Origin: Alloprevotella sp. OH1205_COT-284 | GTDB taxonomy: Bacteria > Bacteroidota > Bacteroidia > Bacteroidales > Bacteroidaceae | Length of the DNA stretch: 38,823 bases | Direction of reading: 5' to 3' | Assembly (NCBI RefSeq): GCF_003859795.1 | Contig: NZ_RQYI01000024.1 | Coordinates: forward strand, 1-38,823 | Shown here: positions 18,025-26,098 of the stretch, one piece after another | Layout: the number at the start of each line of letters is the position of its first letter | Position numbering within the stretch: the stretch's first letter is position 1 | The notes under the pieces: model-generated | What the model saw: the letters and a program-made list of their open reading frames with translations, nothing else | What the model was told of the DNA's origin: nothing | The model's database searches: none | Made by a program: the position numbers and the translations under genes

Positions 18025-18192
18025 GAGGCGGCGGTTGCTACATCAAAGGCAGAATGTCTACAACGGAAGGCCGGAAAATCCATATCAGAGGCGGAAAATT
18101 TTAGCTCAGAGGCAGAATTTTCTACCTCAGAGGTGGATTTTTTTAGCTCAAAGGTAGTTTTCGGCAGCTGAGAGGTCGTTGTTCGCAGATAG
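18025..18192 (+). repeat. 21-bp degenerate tandem repeat, eight units
   Basis: Eight consecutive 21-bp units start at 18025, 18046, 18067, 18088, 18109, 18130, 18151 and 18172. Each begins (G/A)AGG and most end (A/C)(G/C)CTCA or ACATCA; examples are GAGGCAGAATTTTCTACCTC (20 of 21 bases) and GAGGTGGATTTTTTTAGCTC. Because 21 is a multiple of three, both strands stay partly open and would encode heptad-like peptides, but I see no gene. It occupies the gap between the C10 protease stop and the DUF1934-like start. Related units occur at 25454-25516. Confidence 0.8.
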
Positions 18193-18257
18193 AGGGCAGG
18201 CCATTGCGAATGTTGCGAAACGAGCTTTTGTCGGTGCTTCGAAGCGATAGGGGGCAA

Positions 18258-19859
18258 TCATTGCAAAAACAGTTTCTTGCCGTTGCGAATGAACAGACCT
18301 CCCACGCGATCGGGCTGCACGCGGCGACCGAACAAATCATAGGTCGGGGCATTGATGTCGGCGTCGGACATGTGGAGAGAAGTTACACCGTCGGGGTTTT
18401 GAGGGAGCGTGAAAAGGGTTTGGGCGCGTATCGTCCACGGACTGCGGAGCGCAAAAGCGTGCGTCTTGCCCGGAGTAAGTTGGGAGAAACGCGCCGAAAA
18501 GCGGCGGCTCTCGCCCGGTGAGAGATAGGCATAGGCGTAGTGGCGGTGGTCGCCGTCGTTGATGACAAGCGACGAGGGCATGAGGCAGAACGTGAGCATA
18601 CGACCGCTGCGTCCCGTTCCGAGATTGGTCAGCGTCACCGATATTTCGGCGGTTGAGGTGTTGAGAAAGCGCACTTCGGGAGCGGAGTAGCGCACGTCGT
18701 CGGGCTGATGAGGCAAAACGGAGATCGGCATTTCAAACACGACGGCTTTGTCGTCGGGAGATACCCGAAAGATGCGATCGCCCGATTGCTTGAAACGGCA
18801 GTGCAGCGTAGTGGTGACGGATTGGCCGGGAGGGATTGTTGCACCGAAGAGGGCTCCGTAGTCGCCTTGATGAAAGATGAGCGTGTCGGAAGGCAGGTTG
18901 GTGAAAAACTCAAACGGTGTGGTGAGAGGTTGAGCGGCGGTGTTGCGCAAGGTGATTTCAAACGGCGAAAAAACATCGGCCACAGGCGGCATCAAAGGGC
19001 GAACGCTCTCGACCCGAACGTCTGACGCGTTGCGCACGAGGGTGTCGGGCAGGTGGAAGTCTACGCTGTCGGGAGAAAGGAGGAGTGCCGTTTGATTGCA
19101 AAAGAAACCTTGCTTGATGCCGTCTGGAGTGAGGTCGTCGGGGTGTTCAAAAACACTCAGCTCGTCAAGTCGAAACCAACCTTCGTCGTAGGCACCGCCA
19201 AATCCGAAATTGAAATGAAAACGTCCCGATTCGTCGAAACCGTCGATCACGAAGGCGTGTCCGAAAATGTTCATCGTGTAGCCGGTGTAGAACACGGGAC
19301 GACCGGCTCTGAGCTCGCGCCGGAGCAGTGCTTTCCAATCGTCGGGCGCATATTTGTAGCTGTCGAGATAAACGGCCGATTTCCAACCGAAAGCCTCGCG
19401 CAACGGAGCAATGAGTCTTTCGGGATCGGCTCCGCTGGCTTCCAAACCATAGTTCATGCGGGCAGCCGTTCCGCAGATTTGCGAGAGCAAAGCCACGGCC
19501 TCCGCATTTTGTGCGGTGTAGTTCCCCTCGTCGTAGCGCGGCAGAATGTCGGACACCGCCACGCGAGTGCCGGGAAAGAGCGTATCTACCACATAGTTCG
19601 GCGTCTTCCAACCGGGCAGGGTGTCGAGCAGTAAGACATCGCGCCCGTGATAGCTGATGATTTCTTCCAAAGCCGTGGCCACGCAGCCCACTTTGGTGCG
19701 TTGCTCATAGGTGAAGCCCGACGAGTTTGTCCATTGCGGTGCGCGATTGTTGAACGGGGCGAGCTGATGGCGCACCCACCCATGCAACAAGGGTTCGACG
19801 CGGTCGGCCGAAACGGTGAGCGAAAAGCAAACGATCAAAAAGGCGAAAAGTCGCAACAT
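18258..19859 (-). CDS. secreted C10 (streptopain-type) cysteine protease
   Basis: A 533-residue secreted protein with an 18-20 residue signal peptide. The C10 catalytic Cys is Cys59 in KVGCVATALEEIISYH and the His is His201 in GHAFVIDGFDESGRFHFNFGFGG, a spacing close to that of SpeB. The catalytic fold begins almost directly after the signal (PLLHGWVRHQLAPFNN), so the usual N-terminal pro-domain appears to be missing. Residues about 290-490 look like Ig/CARDB-type beta domains. The tail YDLFGRRV...GGLFIRNGKKLFL resembles short C-terminal sorting-type ends of secreted Bacteroidales proteins. It follows ksgA by 69 bp on the same strand. Confidence 0.88.
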   Translation of the reverse strand: MLRLFAFLIVCFSLTVSADRVEPLLHGWVRHQLAPFNNRAPQWTNSSGFTYEQRTKVGCVATALEEIISYHGRDVLLLDTLPGWKTPNYVVDTLFPGTRVAVSDILPRYDEGNYTAQNAEAVALLSQICGTAARMNYGLEASGADPERLIAPLREAFGWKSAVYLDSYKYAPDDWKALLRRELRAGRPVFYTGYTMNIFGHAFVIDGFDESGRFHFNFGFGGAYDEGWFRLDELSVFEHPDDLTPDGIKQGFFCNQTALLLSPDSVDFHLPDTLVRNASDVRVESVRPLMPPVADVFSPFEITLRNTAAQPLTTPFEFFTNLPSDTLIFHQGDYGALFGATIPPGQSVTTTLHCRFKQSGDRIFRVSPDDKAVVFEMPISVLPHQPDDVRYSAPEVRFLNTSTAEISVTLTNLGTGRSGRMLTFCLMPSSLVINDGDHRHYAYAYLSPGESRRFSARFSQLTPGKTHAFALRSPWTIRAQTLFTLPQNPDGVTSLHMSDADINAPTYDLFGRRVQPDRVGGLFIRNGKKLFLQ

Positions 19860-19928
19860 GGAGCAGAATGGGCAAAAACGGAGAATAAAACAAAAAGGAG
19901 CGTTCCGACAATCGGCGGACGGCGATGG

Positions 19929-20741
19929 CTATTGCATTTCTGCCTGCACGGCGTTGGTGAGTGCCACGAAGTCGGCCACGCTCAACTGTTCGGGACGCGA
20001 AGTGAGGAGCGGTTGGGCAAGAAATGCACTGTGGTCGCGAGTGCATCCTCTTTCGGCGTCGAGTTGTGCAAAGAGCGGTTTGAGGCTGCCGCGCATCATT
20101 TTTCGCCGTTGGTTGAAAGCCGTTTTCACGACGCGCCGCAACAATCGCTCGTCGCAACCGCAGGTTTCGTGCTCGTTGCGGGTCATGCGAATGACGGCAC
20201 TTTTCACCTTGGGCGGCGGATTGAACACGCCCGGTTCGACGGTGAACAAATATTCCACGTCATACCACAGTTGCACCAACACACTCAAAATGCCATAGGC
20301 CTTGCAACCGGGAGCGGCGGCAAGGCGTTCGGCCACCTCTTTTTGTATCATGCCCGTGCAGCACGGAATGAGGTGTCGGTAGTCGAGCATCTTGAAAAAG
20401 ATCTGAGAAGAGATGTTGTACGGATAGTTGCCCGTCAGCACGAACGAACGGCCTGCGAATACGTTTTCGAGGTGCATTTTCAAAAAATCGTCTTCGATGA
20501 TGTGCTCTTCGAGTTGAGGAAAATTTCGCCGAAGATACTCCACGCTCTCAAAATCGATCTCGGCCACCTTCAACGCTCTCCCTTTTGTCAGCAGGTATTG
20601 TGTGAGCACCCCCATGCCGGGGCCGACTTCGAGCAGCGGCAGGTCGGGGCAGGCATCGACCGTGTCGGCAATGGCACGTGCCACGGAGAGGTCTTTCAAA
20701 AAGTGTTGTCCTAAATTCTTTTTCGGACGTACGGACTTCAT
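19929..20741 (-). CDS. rsmA: 16S rRNA dimethyladenosine transferase KsgA (RsmA)
   Basis: KsgA dimethylates two adjacent adenines near the 3' end of 16S rRNA during small-subunit maturation. The 270-residue protein shows KKNLGQHFLKD (7-17), the SAM-binding loop LLEVGPGMGVLTQ (37-49), Glu61 of AEIDFE, and the catalytic NYPY (105-108). ATG 20741 (MKSVRPKKNLGQ) is clear. A -7 box lies at 20832-20839 on the minus strand, giving a leader of about 84 nt. The first ~100 codons plus the promoter region are duplicated at 30917-31355. Confidence 0.95.
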   Translation of the reverse strand: MKSVRPKKNLGQHFLKDLSVARAIADTVDACPDLPLLEVGPGMGVLTQYLLTKGRALKVAEIDFESVEYLRRNFPQLEEHIIEDDFLKMHLENVFAGRSFVLTGNYPYNISSQIFFKMLDYRHLIPCCTGMIQKEVAERLAAAPGCKAYGILSVLVQLWYDVEYLFTVEPGVFNPPPKVKSAVIRMTRNEHETCGCDERLLRRVVKTAFNQRRKMMRGSLKPLFAQLDAERGCTRDHSAFLAQPLLTSRPEQLSVADFVALTNAVQAEMQ

Positions 20742-20758
20742 GCTATGATATTTTTTTG

Positions 20759-20766
20759 TATATTTG
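20759..20766 (+). promoter_or_regulatory. -7 box for the flippase-like gene
   Basis: TATATTTG followed by C matches TAnnTTTG and lies 93 nt before the GTG start. It is just inside the ksgA leader, so the two divergent transcripts would overlap by tens of nucleotides. No clear -33 TTTG is seen. Confidence 0.5.
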
Positions 20767-20831
20767 CGGAGTAAAGCTCGCTTCTCCCAAACTAAGTGCC
20801 GAGGAGAGCTTTCCCAAGTTTTCTATAAGCG

Positions 20832-20839
20832 CAAAAATA
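20832..20839 (-). promoter_or_regulatory. -7 box for ksgA
   Basis: On the minus strand this reads TATTTTTG followed by C, a match to TAnnTTTG. It implies a start near 20825 and a leader of about 84 nt. The -33 region is not a clear match. Confidence 0.5.
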
Positions 20840-20858
20840 CAAAAAAAATACCGTTCGA

Positions 20859-21857
20859 GTGAAATCTGTCATCAACATATTCAAGTTTTTTCTTCCTTTT
20901 TTGCTCGGAGTTTGTATTTTGTGGTGGATCTATCGCGGCACCGATTGGAGAGAAATGCTGCACGGCTTTCTCCACGAACTGCATTGGGGCTGGATGTCGC
21001 TCTCGTTAGTATTCGGGGTCGTTCCGCTCACATTCCGTGCCCTGCGTTGGAAGTTGGCACTTCGTCCGCTCAACGAACATCCCTCTGCGCGTGTTTGTTC
21101 AGACGCCATTTTTCTCTCCTATGCTGCCAGTTTGGCCGTGCCGCGCATCGGCGAGGTGACACGCTGCGGAACGCTCAAAAAATATGCCGGTGTTTCTTTC
21201 TCCAAATCTTTGGGCACGGTGGTGGCCGAGCGAGTGGTCGATTCCGCGCTCATGATTATTATCGCACTGATCGGCTTTTTCTCCCAACTGCCCCAGTTTC
21301 TCAACTTTTTGCACACCACCGGCACGCAACCGCGAGAGCTGTTGGCGCGATTTACCTCAACGGGCTATCTCGTCACGTTGTTGTGCATCGTTGTGGCCGC
21401 GGCTTTTTTGGGATTGCTGTTGTGGAAGGTGGCACTCTTCAAAAAGGGACGTGAGAAAGTGCAAGGCTTTTTTGAAGGAGTGGCTTCGTTGCGAAAAGTG
21501 GAAAACGCTCCGCTCTATATCCTGTACAGCATCGGTATTTGGGCGGCCTACTATCTGCATTTCTATCTCGCTTTTTTTTGTTTCGATTTCACCTCCGACA
21601 TCGACCCTCTTGCCGGCTTGCTCATCTTCTGTGCCGGATCGTTTGCCGTTCTTGTTCCCACGCCCAATGGTGCCGGCCCTTGGCATTTCGCGGTGAAAAC
21701 GATGCTCGTGCTCTACGGCGTGGCCGAAGCTCCGGCCATTCTTTTTGCCTTTCTCGTCCATGCCGTCCAAACGCTCCTCGTTGTCGTAATGGGTGCATGG
21801 GGATGGCTTGATCTTACTATGTTTCAACAAAAAACTTCTAAAAAACAAATACCATGA
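20859..21857 (+). CDS. lysylphosphatidylglycerol synthase TM-region family protein (UPF0104, flippase-like)
   Basis: A 332-residue inner-membrane protein with multiple hydrophobic segments spread along its length (for example residues 10-24, 45-55, 125-145, 168-188 and 280-325). The motifs FRALRWKLAL, SYAASLAVPRIGEVTRCG and VPTPNGAGPWH match the LPG_synthase_TM/UPF0104 family, relatives of the MprF flippase half; the transported molecule is unknown. The start codon is GTG (MKSVINIFKFFLP). Its stop overlaps the pepD start by 4 nt (ATGA), so the two are translationally coupled. Confidence 0.88.
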   Translation: MKSVINIFKFFLPFLLGVCILWWIYRGTDWREMLHGFLHELHWGWMSLSLVFGVVPLTFRALRWKLALRPLNEHPSARVCSDAIFLSYAASLAVPRIGEVTRCGTLKKYAGVSFSKSLGTVVAERVVDSALMIIIALIGFFSQLPQFLNFLHTTGTQPRELLARFTSTGYLVTLLCIVVAAAFLGLLLWKVALFKKGREKVQGFFEGVASLRKVENAPLYILYSIGIWAAYYLHFYLAFFCFDFTSDIDPLAGLLIFCAGSFAVLVPTPNGAGPWHFAVKTMLVLYGVAEAPAILFAFLVHAVQTLLVVVMGAWGWLDLTMFQQKTSKKQIP

Positions 21858-23314
21858 GCGAAATTCTCAAACTTCAACCTGCCGCTATTTGGCGCAATTT
21901 TCATTTACTGACACAAGTTCCGCGTCCTTCCGGACATTTGGAAAAAATACAGAAATTCCTGCTCGACTGGGCTGCCGAACGTAACATTGAGGCCTTTCAA
22001 GACGAAGCGGGCAACATTCTGATGTACAAACCTGCCACGCCCGGCATGGAAGATCGTAAAACCATAACCCTGCAAGGGCACATCGACATGGTGCCGCAGA
22101 AAACGCCCGATTCGCCCCACAACTTTGAAACCGATCCCATTGAAACATGGATCGACGGCGATTGGGTGCGTGCGCGCAACACCACGCTCGGAGCCGACGA
22201 TGGTATGGCCATTGCCACCATTATGGGTATTTTTGAAGACGACACCATTCCTCACGGCCCTCTCGAAGCATTCATGACATCGGACGAGGAAACCACCATG
22301 TACGGCGTGAACTACATGAAAGACGGCCTTCTCAAAGGGGAAATCCTTCTCAATCTCGACAACGAAACGCACGGAGAACTCATGGTGGGCTCTGCCGGAG
22401 GCATCAACTTCACTGCCGAATTGGAATACGAAAACGCTGCCCCCGAAAGCGGCGACGTGGCCGTGAAAGTCGTCATCGGCGGATTGCGCGGCGGACACTC
22501 CGGCCTCGAAATCAACGAAGGACGCGGAAATGCCAACAAACTTCTGGCACGTGTCGTGGCCGATGCCATTGCCAATTTTGAAGCACGCCTTGCTTCGTGG
22601 AAGGGAGGCAACATGCGCAACGCCATTCCGCGCGATGCGGAAGCCGTTCTCACCCTGCCTGCCGAGAACGCCGCGGCACTCAAAGAAGTCGTTGCCGAAG
22701 AATGGCTCAAAGATTTTCAAGAGGAGTATGGCTATATCGAGCCCGACTTGACGCTCGTTTGCGAAGACACCGCGCAACCCTCCACACTCGTTCCCGAAGA
22801 AATCCAAGACAATCTTGTGAACGCCATTCTTGCCTGCCACAACGGTGTATTGCGCTTCATTCCGCATCTTCCCACCATTGTCGAGACTTCGAGCAATCTG
22901 TCGATCATCGAAATCGGCGAGGGCAAGGCTTTTGTCAAAATCCTTGTGCGGTCCAGCTCCGACTCGATGCGTCAATACTGCGTAGACACACTCGAAGCCT
23001 GTTTCTCAATGGCCGGCATGAAGATCGAAACCGGTGGCGACTATCCGGCTTGGCAACCTTCTCCCAAAAGCGAAATCGTGGAACTGATGACCGAAATCTA
23101 CACCGAACTCTTCAATGAAGCTCCTATCGTGCAGGTGATCCACGCCGGTCTCGAATGTTCCGTGATCCTCAGCCATTGCCCCGGCATGGATGTCGTTTCG
23201 TTCGGTCCCACGCTCAAATCTCCGCACACGCCCAACGAGCGTTGCAACATCCCCTCGGTCGAAAAGTATTGGCAACTCGTACTCGCCACTTTGGAGCGCG
23301 CTCCGAAAAAATAA
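21854..23314 (+). CDS. pepD: aminoacyl-histidine dipeptidase PepD (M20C)
   Basis: A 486-residue cytoplasmic metallopeptidase of the PepD/carnosinase-like M20C family, which cleaves Xaa-His and other dipeptides. Motifs seen: LQGHIDMVPQ (His76, Asp78), TLGADDGMAIA (Asp115), SDEETTMYG (Glu145-146), DNETHGELMVGSAGG, and the dimerisation-domain GGLRGGHSG. Length is normal for the family. It overlaps the flippase-like gene by ATGA and is followed by a strong terminator. Confidence 0.93.
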   Translation: MSEILKLQPAAIWRNFHLLTQVPRPSGHLEKIQKFLLDWAAERNIEAFQDEAGNILMYKPATPGMEDRKTITLQGHIDMVPQKTPDSPHNFETDPIETWIDGDWVRARNTTLGADDGMAIATIMGIFEDDTIPHGPLEAFMTSDEETTMYGVNYMKDGLLKGEILLNLDNETHGELMVGSAGGINFTAELEYENAAPESGDVAVKVVIGGLRGGHSGLEINEGRGNANKLLARVVADAIANFEARLASWKGGNMRNAIPRDAEAVLTLPAENAAALKEVVAEEWLKDFQEEYGYIEPDLTLVCEDTAQPSTLVPEEIQDNLVNAILACHNGVLRFIPHLPTIVETSSNLSIIEIGEGKAFVKILVRSSSDSMRQYCVDTLEACFSMAGMKIETGGDYPAWQPSPKSEIVELMTEIYTELFNEAPIVQVIHAGLECSVILSHCPGMDVVSFGPTLKSPHTPNERCNIPSVEKYWQLVLATLERAPKK

Positions 23315-23363
23315 TTCGGCCGCTCTTCTCTCGCTTTCATTCAAATCTGTTGCAGCAAACAGC

Positions 23364-23418
23364 GATGCGACCGCGCCTCATTTTAGAGGACGCGGTCGCA
23401 TCTTTTTGTTTTTTTCGT
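23364..23418 (+). terminator. intrinsic terminator of pepD
   Basis: GATGCGACCGCG (23364-23375) plus CCTC pairs with 23386-23402 around an A/T-rich loop, with a one-base bulge. A run of TTTTTGTTTTTTT follows, giving a textbook rho-independent terminator about 50 nt past the pepD stop, between pepD and the convergent radA. Confidence 0.9.
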
Positions 23419-23499
23419 TGTGTCTTGGGGAAATGTCACGGCGGTGCTGCTGCGGCGGTCGGGCAGCAAGCGGCGTGGCGGTTGGTTGCGCTCTGACAA

Positions 23500-24900
23500 C
23501 TATCCGAAGAGTTCTCGCAGGGCTTGCTCCACACGCGAAACCGGCACCAGCTCAATGTCTTGATAGCGCGAACGGTCCAACCCTTTCAAACTCTGTTCCG
23601 GCACGAGAAAACGCGAGAAACCGAGTTTCTGTGCCTCGGCAATTCGGCGGTCGATCCGCGTGACGGGGCGTATCTCTCCGCTCAAACCGCATTCGCCGGC
23701 CATCGCCACGCCTTTCTCAATGGCCGTATCGACATTGGAAGAGAGCACGGCGGCAATGACACTCAAATCCATGGCCGGATCCGAAATCCGAATGCCGCCG
23801 GCAATGTTCAGAAAAACGTCTTTCGCGCCGAGCTTGAAGCCCACGCGCTTTTCCAAAACGGCGAGCAACATGTTCAGCCGCCTCAGGTCAAATCCCGTAG
23901 AAGAGCGTTGAGGCGTGCCGTAGGCCGCAGTAGAAACCAATGCCTGTGTTTCGATCAGAAAGGGGCGCACCCCTTCGAGTGCCGAACAAATGGCCACTCC
24001 CGACAGGGCTTCGGTGTGGTGGGAAAGAAGGAGTTCCGAGGGGTTGTCCACCGGACGAAGTCCGCCGGCGTTCATCTCATAGATGCCCAATTCGGCCGTG
24101 GAACCGAAGCGGTTTTTGATGCTGCGCAAAATGCGGTAGAAATAATGCCGGTCGCCCTCAAACTGCAACACGCAGTCCACGATGTGTTCCAACACTTTCG
24201 GCCCCGCAAGGCTTCCCTCTTTGGTGATGTGCCCGATCAGCAACACGGGCACGCCCTTGTCTTTGGCATATTTCAGCAAAGCCGCCGCACACTCTCTGAT
24301 CTGCGTCACACTGCCGGGCGAAGAATCGACGGCTTCGGTTTGAATGGTTTGAATGGAGTCGATGACCACCAGTTCCGGATCGACAGCACCGATTTGGTCG
24401 AAAATATGTTCCAACTGCGTTTCGCAGAGCAGATACAGCCGTTCGCCATAGTGCAATGCCGACGACGCCCCTTGCAAGCGGTCGGCACGGAGTTTGATTT
24501 GCTTTTCGCTTTCTTCTCCGCTCACATACAAAATGCGGCGGTCGGGCATCCGCATGATCGTCTGCAACAGCAACGTGCTCTTTCCTATACCCGGATCGCC
24601 CCCCAAAAGCACCAACGAACCGGGCACCAAACCGCCGCCCAAAACGCGGTCGAACTCCGTGTCGCAGGTCGAGAGGCGGGCTTCTTCTCCGGCCACGATG
24701 TCGGTCAGACGAAGCGGACGATTGTGCTCGCGATGCAACCCTGCAACGCTTGCCGCACCGCCGCTTTTGGGAGCGGCAGCCGCAGAAACGGTAAACTCTT
24801 TGAAGGTGTTCCAAGCATGGCAGGCCGGACATTTTCCCACCCATTTCGGGGAGTCGTATCCGCACTCCGAACACACATAGGCTGTTTTGGATTTTGCCAT
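23500..24900 (-). CDS. radA: DNA repair protein RadA (Sms)
   Basis: RadA is a RecA-like ATPase that drives branch migration during recombination. The 466-residue protein has the C4 zinc finger (Cys10, Cys13, Cys24, Cys27), Walker A GGDPGIGKST (100-109), a Walker B strand ending VVIDSI (177-182), the family-defining KNRFG (262-266) and a Lon-like C-terminal domain. I start at ATG 24900 (MAKSKTAYVC), 2 bp after the merR-like stop; a TTG two codons earlier is unlikely. It is the second gene of a tight two-gene operon. Confidence 0.95.
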   Translation of the reverse strand: MAKSKTAYVCSECGYDSPKWVGKCPACHAWNTFKEFTVSAAAAPKSGGAASVAGLHREHNRPLRLTDIVAGEEARLSTCDTEFDRVLGGGLVPGSLVLLGGDPGIGKSTLLLQTIMRMPDRRILYVSGEESEKQIKLRADRLQGASSALHYGERLYLLCETQLEHIFDQIGAVDPELVVIDSIQTIQTEAVDSSPGSVTQIRECAAALLKYAKDKGVPVLLIGHITKEGSLAGPKVLEHIVDCVLQFEGDRHYFYRILRSIKNRFGSTAELGIYEMNAGGLRPVDNPSELLLSHHTEALSGVAICSALEGVRPFLIETQALVSTAAYGTPQRSSTGFDLRRLNMLLAVLEKRVGFKLGAKDVFLNIAGGIRISDPAMDLSVIAAVLSSNVDTAIEKGVAMAGECGLSGEIRPVTRIDRRIAEAQKLGFSRFLVPEQSLKGLDRSRYQDIELVPVSRVEQALRELFG

Positions 24901-24902
24901 GG

Positions 24903-25247
24903 TCAAAGTTCTCCCAATTCGCGTTTAATGGTTTGAAGTTCGGCTTTGATGGCGCGCAGACGATCGACCACTTCGGTGGCCTGCACCGTGCCTTCGCGAT
25001 TTTTGCGCAGCACCTCGCGGGCAGCCTCAATGCGCAAACCTCTCACCTTGACCAAATTGTAGATCACGCGGATGATGTCGATGTCTTCTTGTGTGTATTG
25101 TCGCACACCGCGCCCGCCTTTCTTGGGAGAGATTTGCGGAAACTCGCGTTCCCAAAAGCGAAGCAGCGTGTCGTTGACACCGAAAAGTTCGGCGACCTCA
25201 CCGATAGAATAAAAAAGTTTGAGGTTCTTGTTGGGATTAAGTGGCAT
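24903..25247 (-). CDS. MerR family transcriptional regulator
   Basis: A 114-residue protein with a winged helix-turn-helix of the MerR type: YSIGEVAELFGVNDTLLRFWEREFPQISPKKGGRGVRQYTQEDIDIIRVI, followed by a helical, heptad-like tail (residues about 75-114) suitable for dimerisation. No effector-binding domain or metal-binding cysteines are seen. I start at ATG 25247 (MPLNPNKNLKLF), the common start in Bacteroidales homologues; the frame is open upstream but covers the promoter. It is 2 bp from radA. Confidence 0.9.
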   Translation of the reverse strand: MPLNPNKNLKLFYSIGEVAELFGVNDTLLRFWEREFPQISPKKGGRGVRQYTQEDIDIIRVIYNLVKVRGLRIEAAREVLRKNREGTVQATEVVDRLRAIKAELQTIKRELGEL

Positions 25248-25285
25248 AGTGATAAATGGAAAGAGAAGCGTTGTGGTTTCGAGCA

Positions 25286-25317
25286 CAAAAATACACATTA
25301 TTTTGCAACCGAACAAC
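25286..25317 (-). promoter_or_regulatory. promoter of the merR-radA operon
   Basis: On the minus strand GTTG (25317-25314) is followed by 20 nt and TATTTTTG (25293-25286), close to the TTTG-N19-21-TAnnTTTG consensus. Transcription would start near 25278, about 30 nt before the MerR start codon. Confidence 0.65.
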
Positions 25318-25453
25318 CGCCGAAAAAAGTTTCGTCCGAAGAGATCGGACAACATGGCGTTGTCATGGCTGTTTGCCGAAAAATAACCGGAACGGAATCC
25401 GAACGTCGAATGCCGTTTTGGGGTTTCGTGGCGAATCGGGCTAAACGGCAATG

Positions 25454-25516
25454 GAGGTAGATTTGTTTAGTTCAGAGGTGGGAAACGCTACATGGGAGGT
25501 AGTGACGATTTCCGGT
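25454..25516 (+). repeat. 21-bp repeat, three units
   Basis: Units start at 25454, 25475 and 25496, each with GAGGT; the first reads GAGGTAGATTTGTTTAGTTC (20 of 21 bases). They match the register and consensus of the eight-unit array at 18025-18192 and have the same orientation. They end 19 bp before element copy B. Confidence 0.7.
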
Positions 25517-25535
25517 TTCGCCATCCTCTTTCTGC

Positions 25536-25925
25536 CTCTCTCTCGCGCACGCGCGCGTTACCCTATTGATTGCTTTTTGCCTTCACTGCCTCCGCAAAAC
25601 GATTTAATCATTTGATATTCATATATCTTACGGTGAAGGCAAGTGAAGGCAAAATAAAAGAAGGATCTGCAAGCATCTGAATATCATGTCGTTGGAAGGG
25701 ATTTTTGCCTTCACTCACTCGAAAAAGCCGTATTTCCTCTTTCGTCGGTGAAAGCAAGTGAAGGCAAAGAGTGGATTTTGCCTTCACCGTAAGGATTCTG
25801 ATTACCAGTCTATTGAAAGTTCCCTTAACAGCTTTGCCTTCACTTGCCTTCGCAAGAAACGCGCTGAAAATCAAAAGAAAAGATGTTTTGGTGAAGGCAA
25901 AACGGCAAAAAACAAAAAATAGGGG
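25536..25925 (-). repeat. structured intergenic element, copy B (inverted)
   Basis: About 390 bp homologous, on the minus strand, to copy A at 8338-8726. The GC/GA end (25536-25563) is identical to the right end of copy A over 28 bp, and the opposite end shares TTTTTTGCCGTTTTGC. The conserved hairpin is at 25758-25768 with 25777-25787 (11 bp, 8-nt loop). Block order is the same in both copies, while the sequence between blocks has diverged. It sits between the merR-like gene and the 3' end of the glycoside hydrolase. Confidence 0.8.
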
Positions 25926-26035
25926 GAGAAAAGCCGTTTTGGCGGTCGCGTAGTGGCTGTTGAAGAAGTTTTTGAGAAGGGCGAAGGCAGGGTGTTCGTT
26001 TGACGGGGAAAAATGCGAGAGAGGGATACAAAAAA

Positions 26036-26071
26036 GCGTGGCAGGCTTATTGTGAAGAAAGCCTGCCACGC
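26036..26071 (-). terminator. intrinsic terminator of glycoside hydrolase gene
   Basis: A perfect 13-bp stem (GCGTGGCAGGCTT, 26036-26048, with 26059-26071) and a 10-nt loop; on the minus strand TTTTTTGTAT follows. It lies 28 nt past the hydrolase stop. Confidence 0.88.
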
Positions 26072-26098
26072 GTTGTTTCGGGGAGCGATGAAAATCGA

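Larger units (their letters stand above)
20444..20896. repeat. source copy of the segmental duplication
   Basis: This stretch (start of ksgA, the divergent intergenic region and the first 13 codons of the flippase-like gene) is repeated in the same orientation at 30917-31355. By hand alignment there are about 21 substitutions, one 14-bp deletion in the copy (the ATTCTTTTTCGGAC at about 20715-20728), and three homopolymer length changes. Confidence 0.9.
25318..26035. other. gene-free region between merR promoter and glycoside hydrolase terminator
   Basis: No credible gene. It contains three 21-bp repeat units (25454-25516), element copy B (25536-25925), and about 110 bp of unassigned sequence before the terminator at 26036. 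The reading frame crossing 25608-26069 on the minus strand follows the element's repeats and is not convincing. Confidence 0.6.

Noticed and set aside
17946-18257. A 103-codon minus-strand protein with heptad-like repeats over the 21-bp array
   Set aside because: The heptads follow automatically from a 21-bp repeat, both strands are similarly open, and the frame overlaps the DUF1934-like start.
23524-24936. 470-codon plus-strand frame covering the whole of radA in antisense
   Set aside because: RadA is unambiguous (zinc finger, Walker A, KNRFG); the antisense frame has no features.
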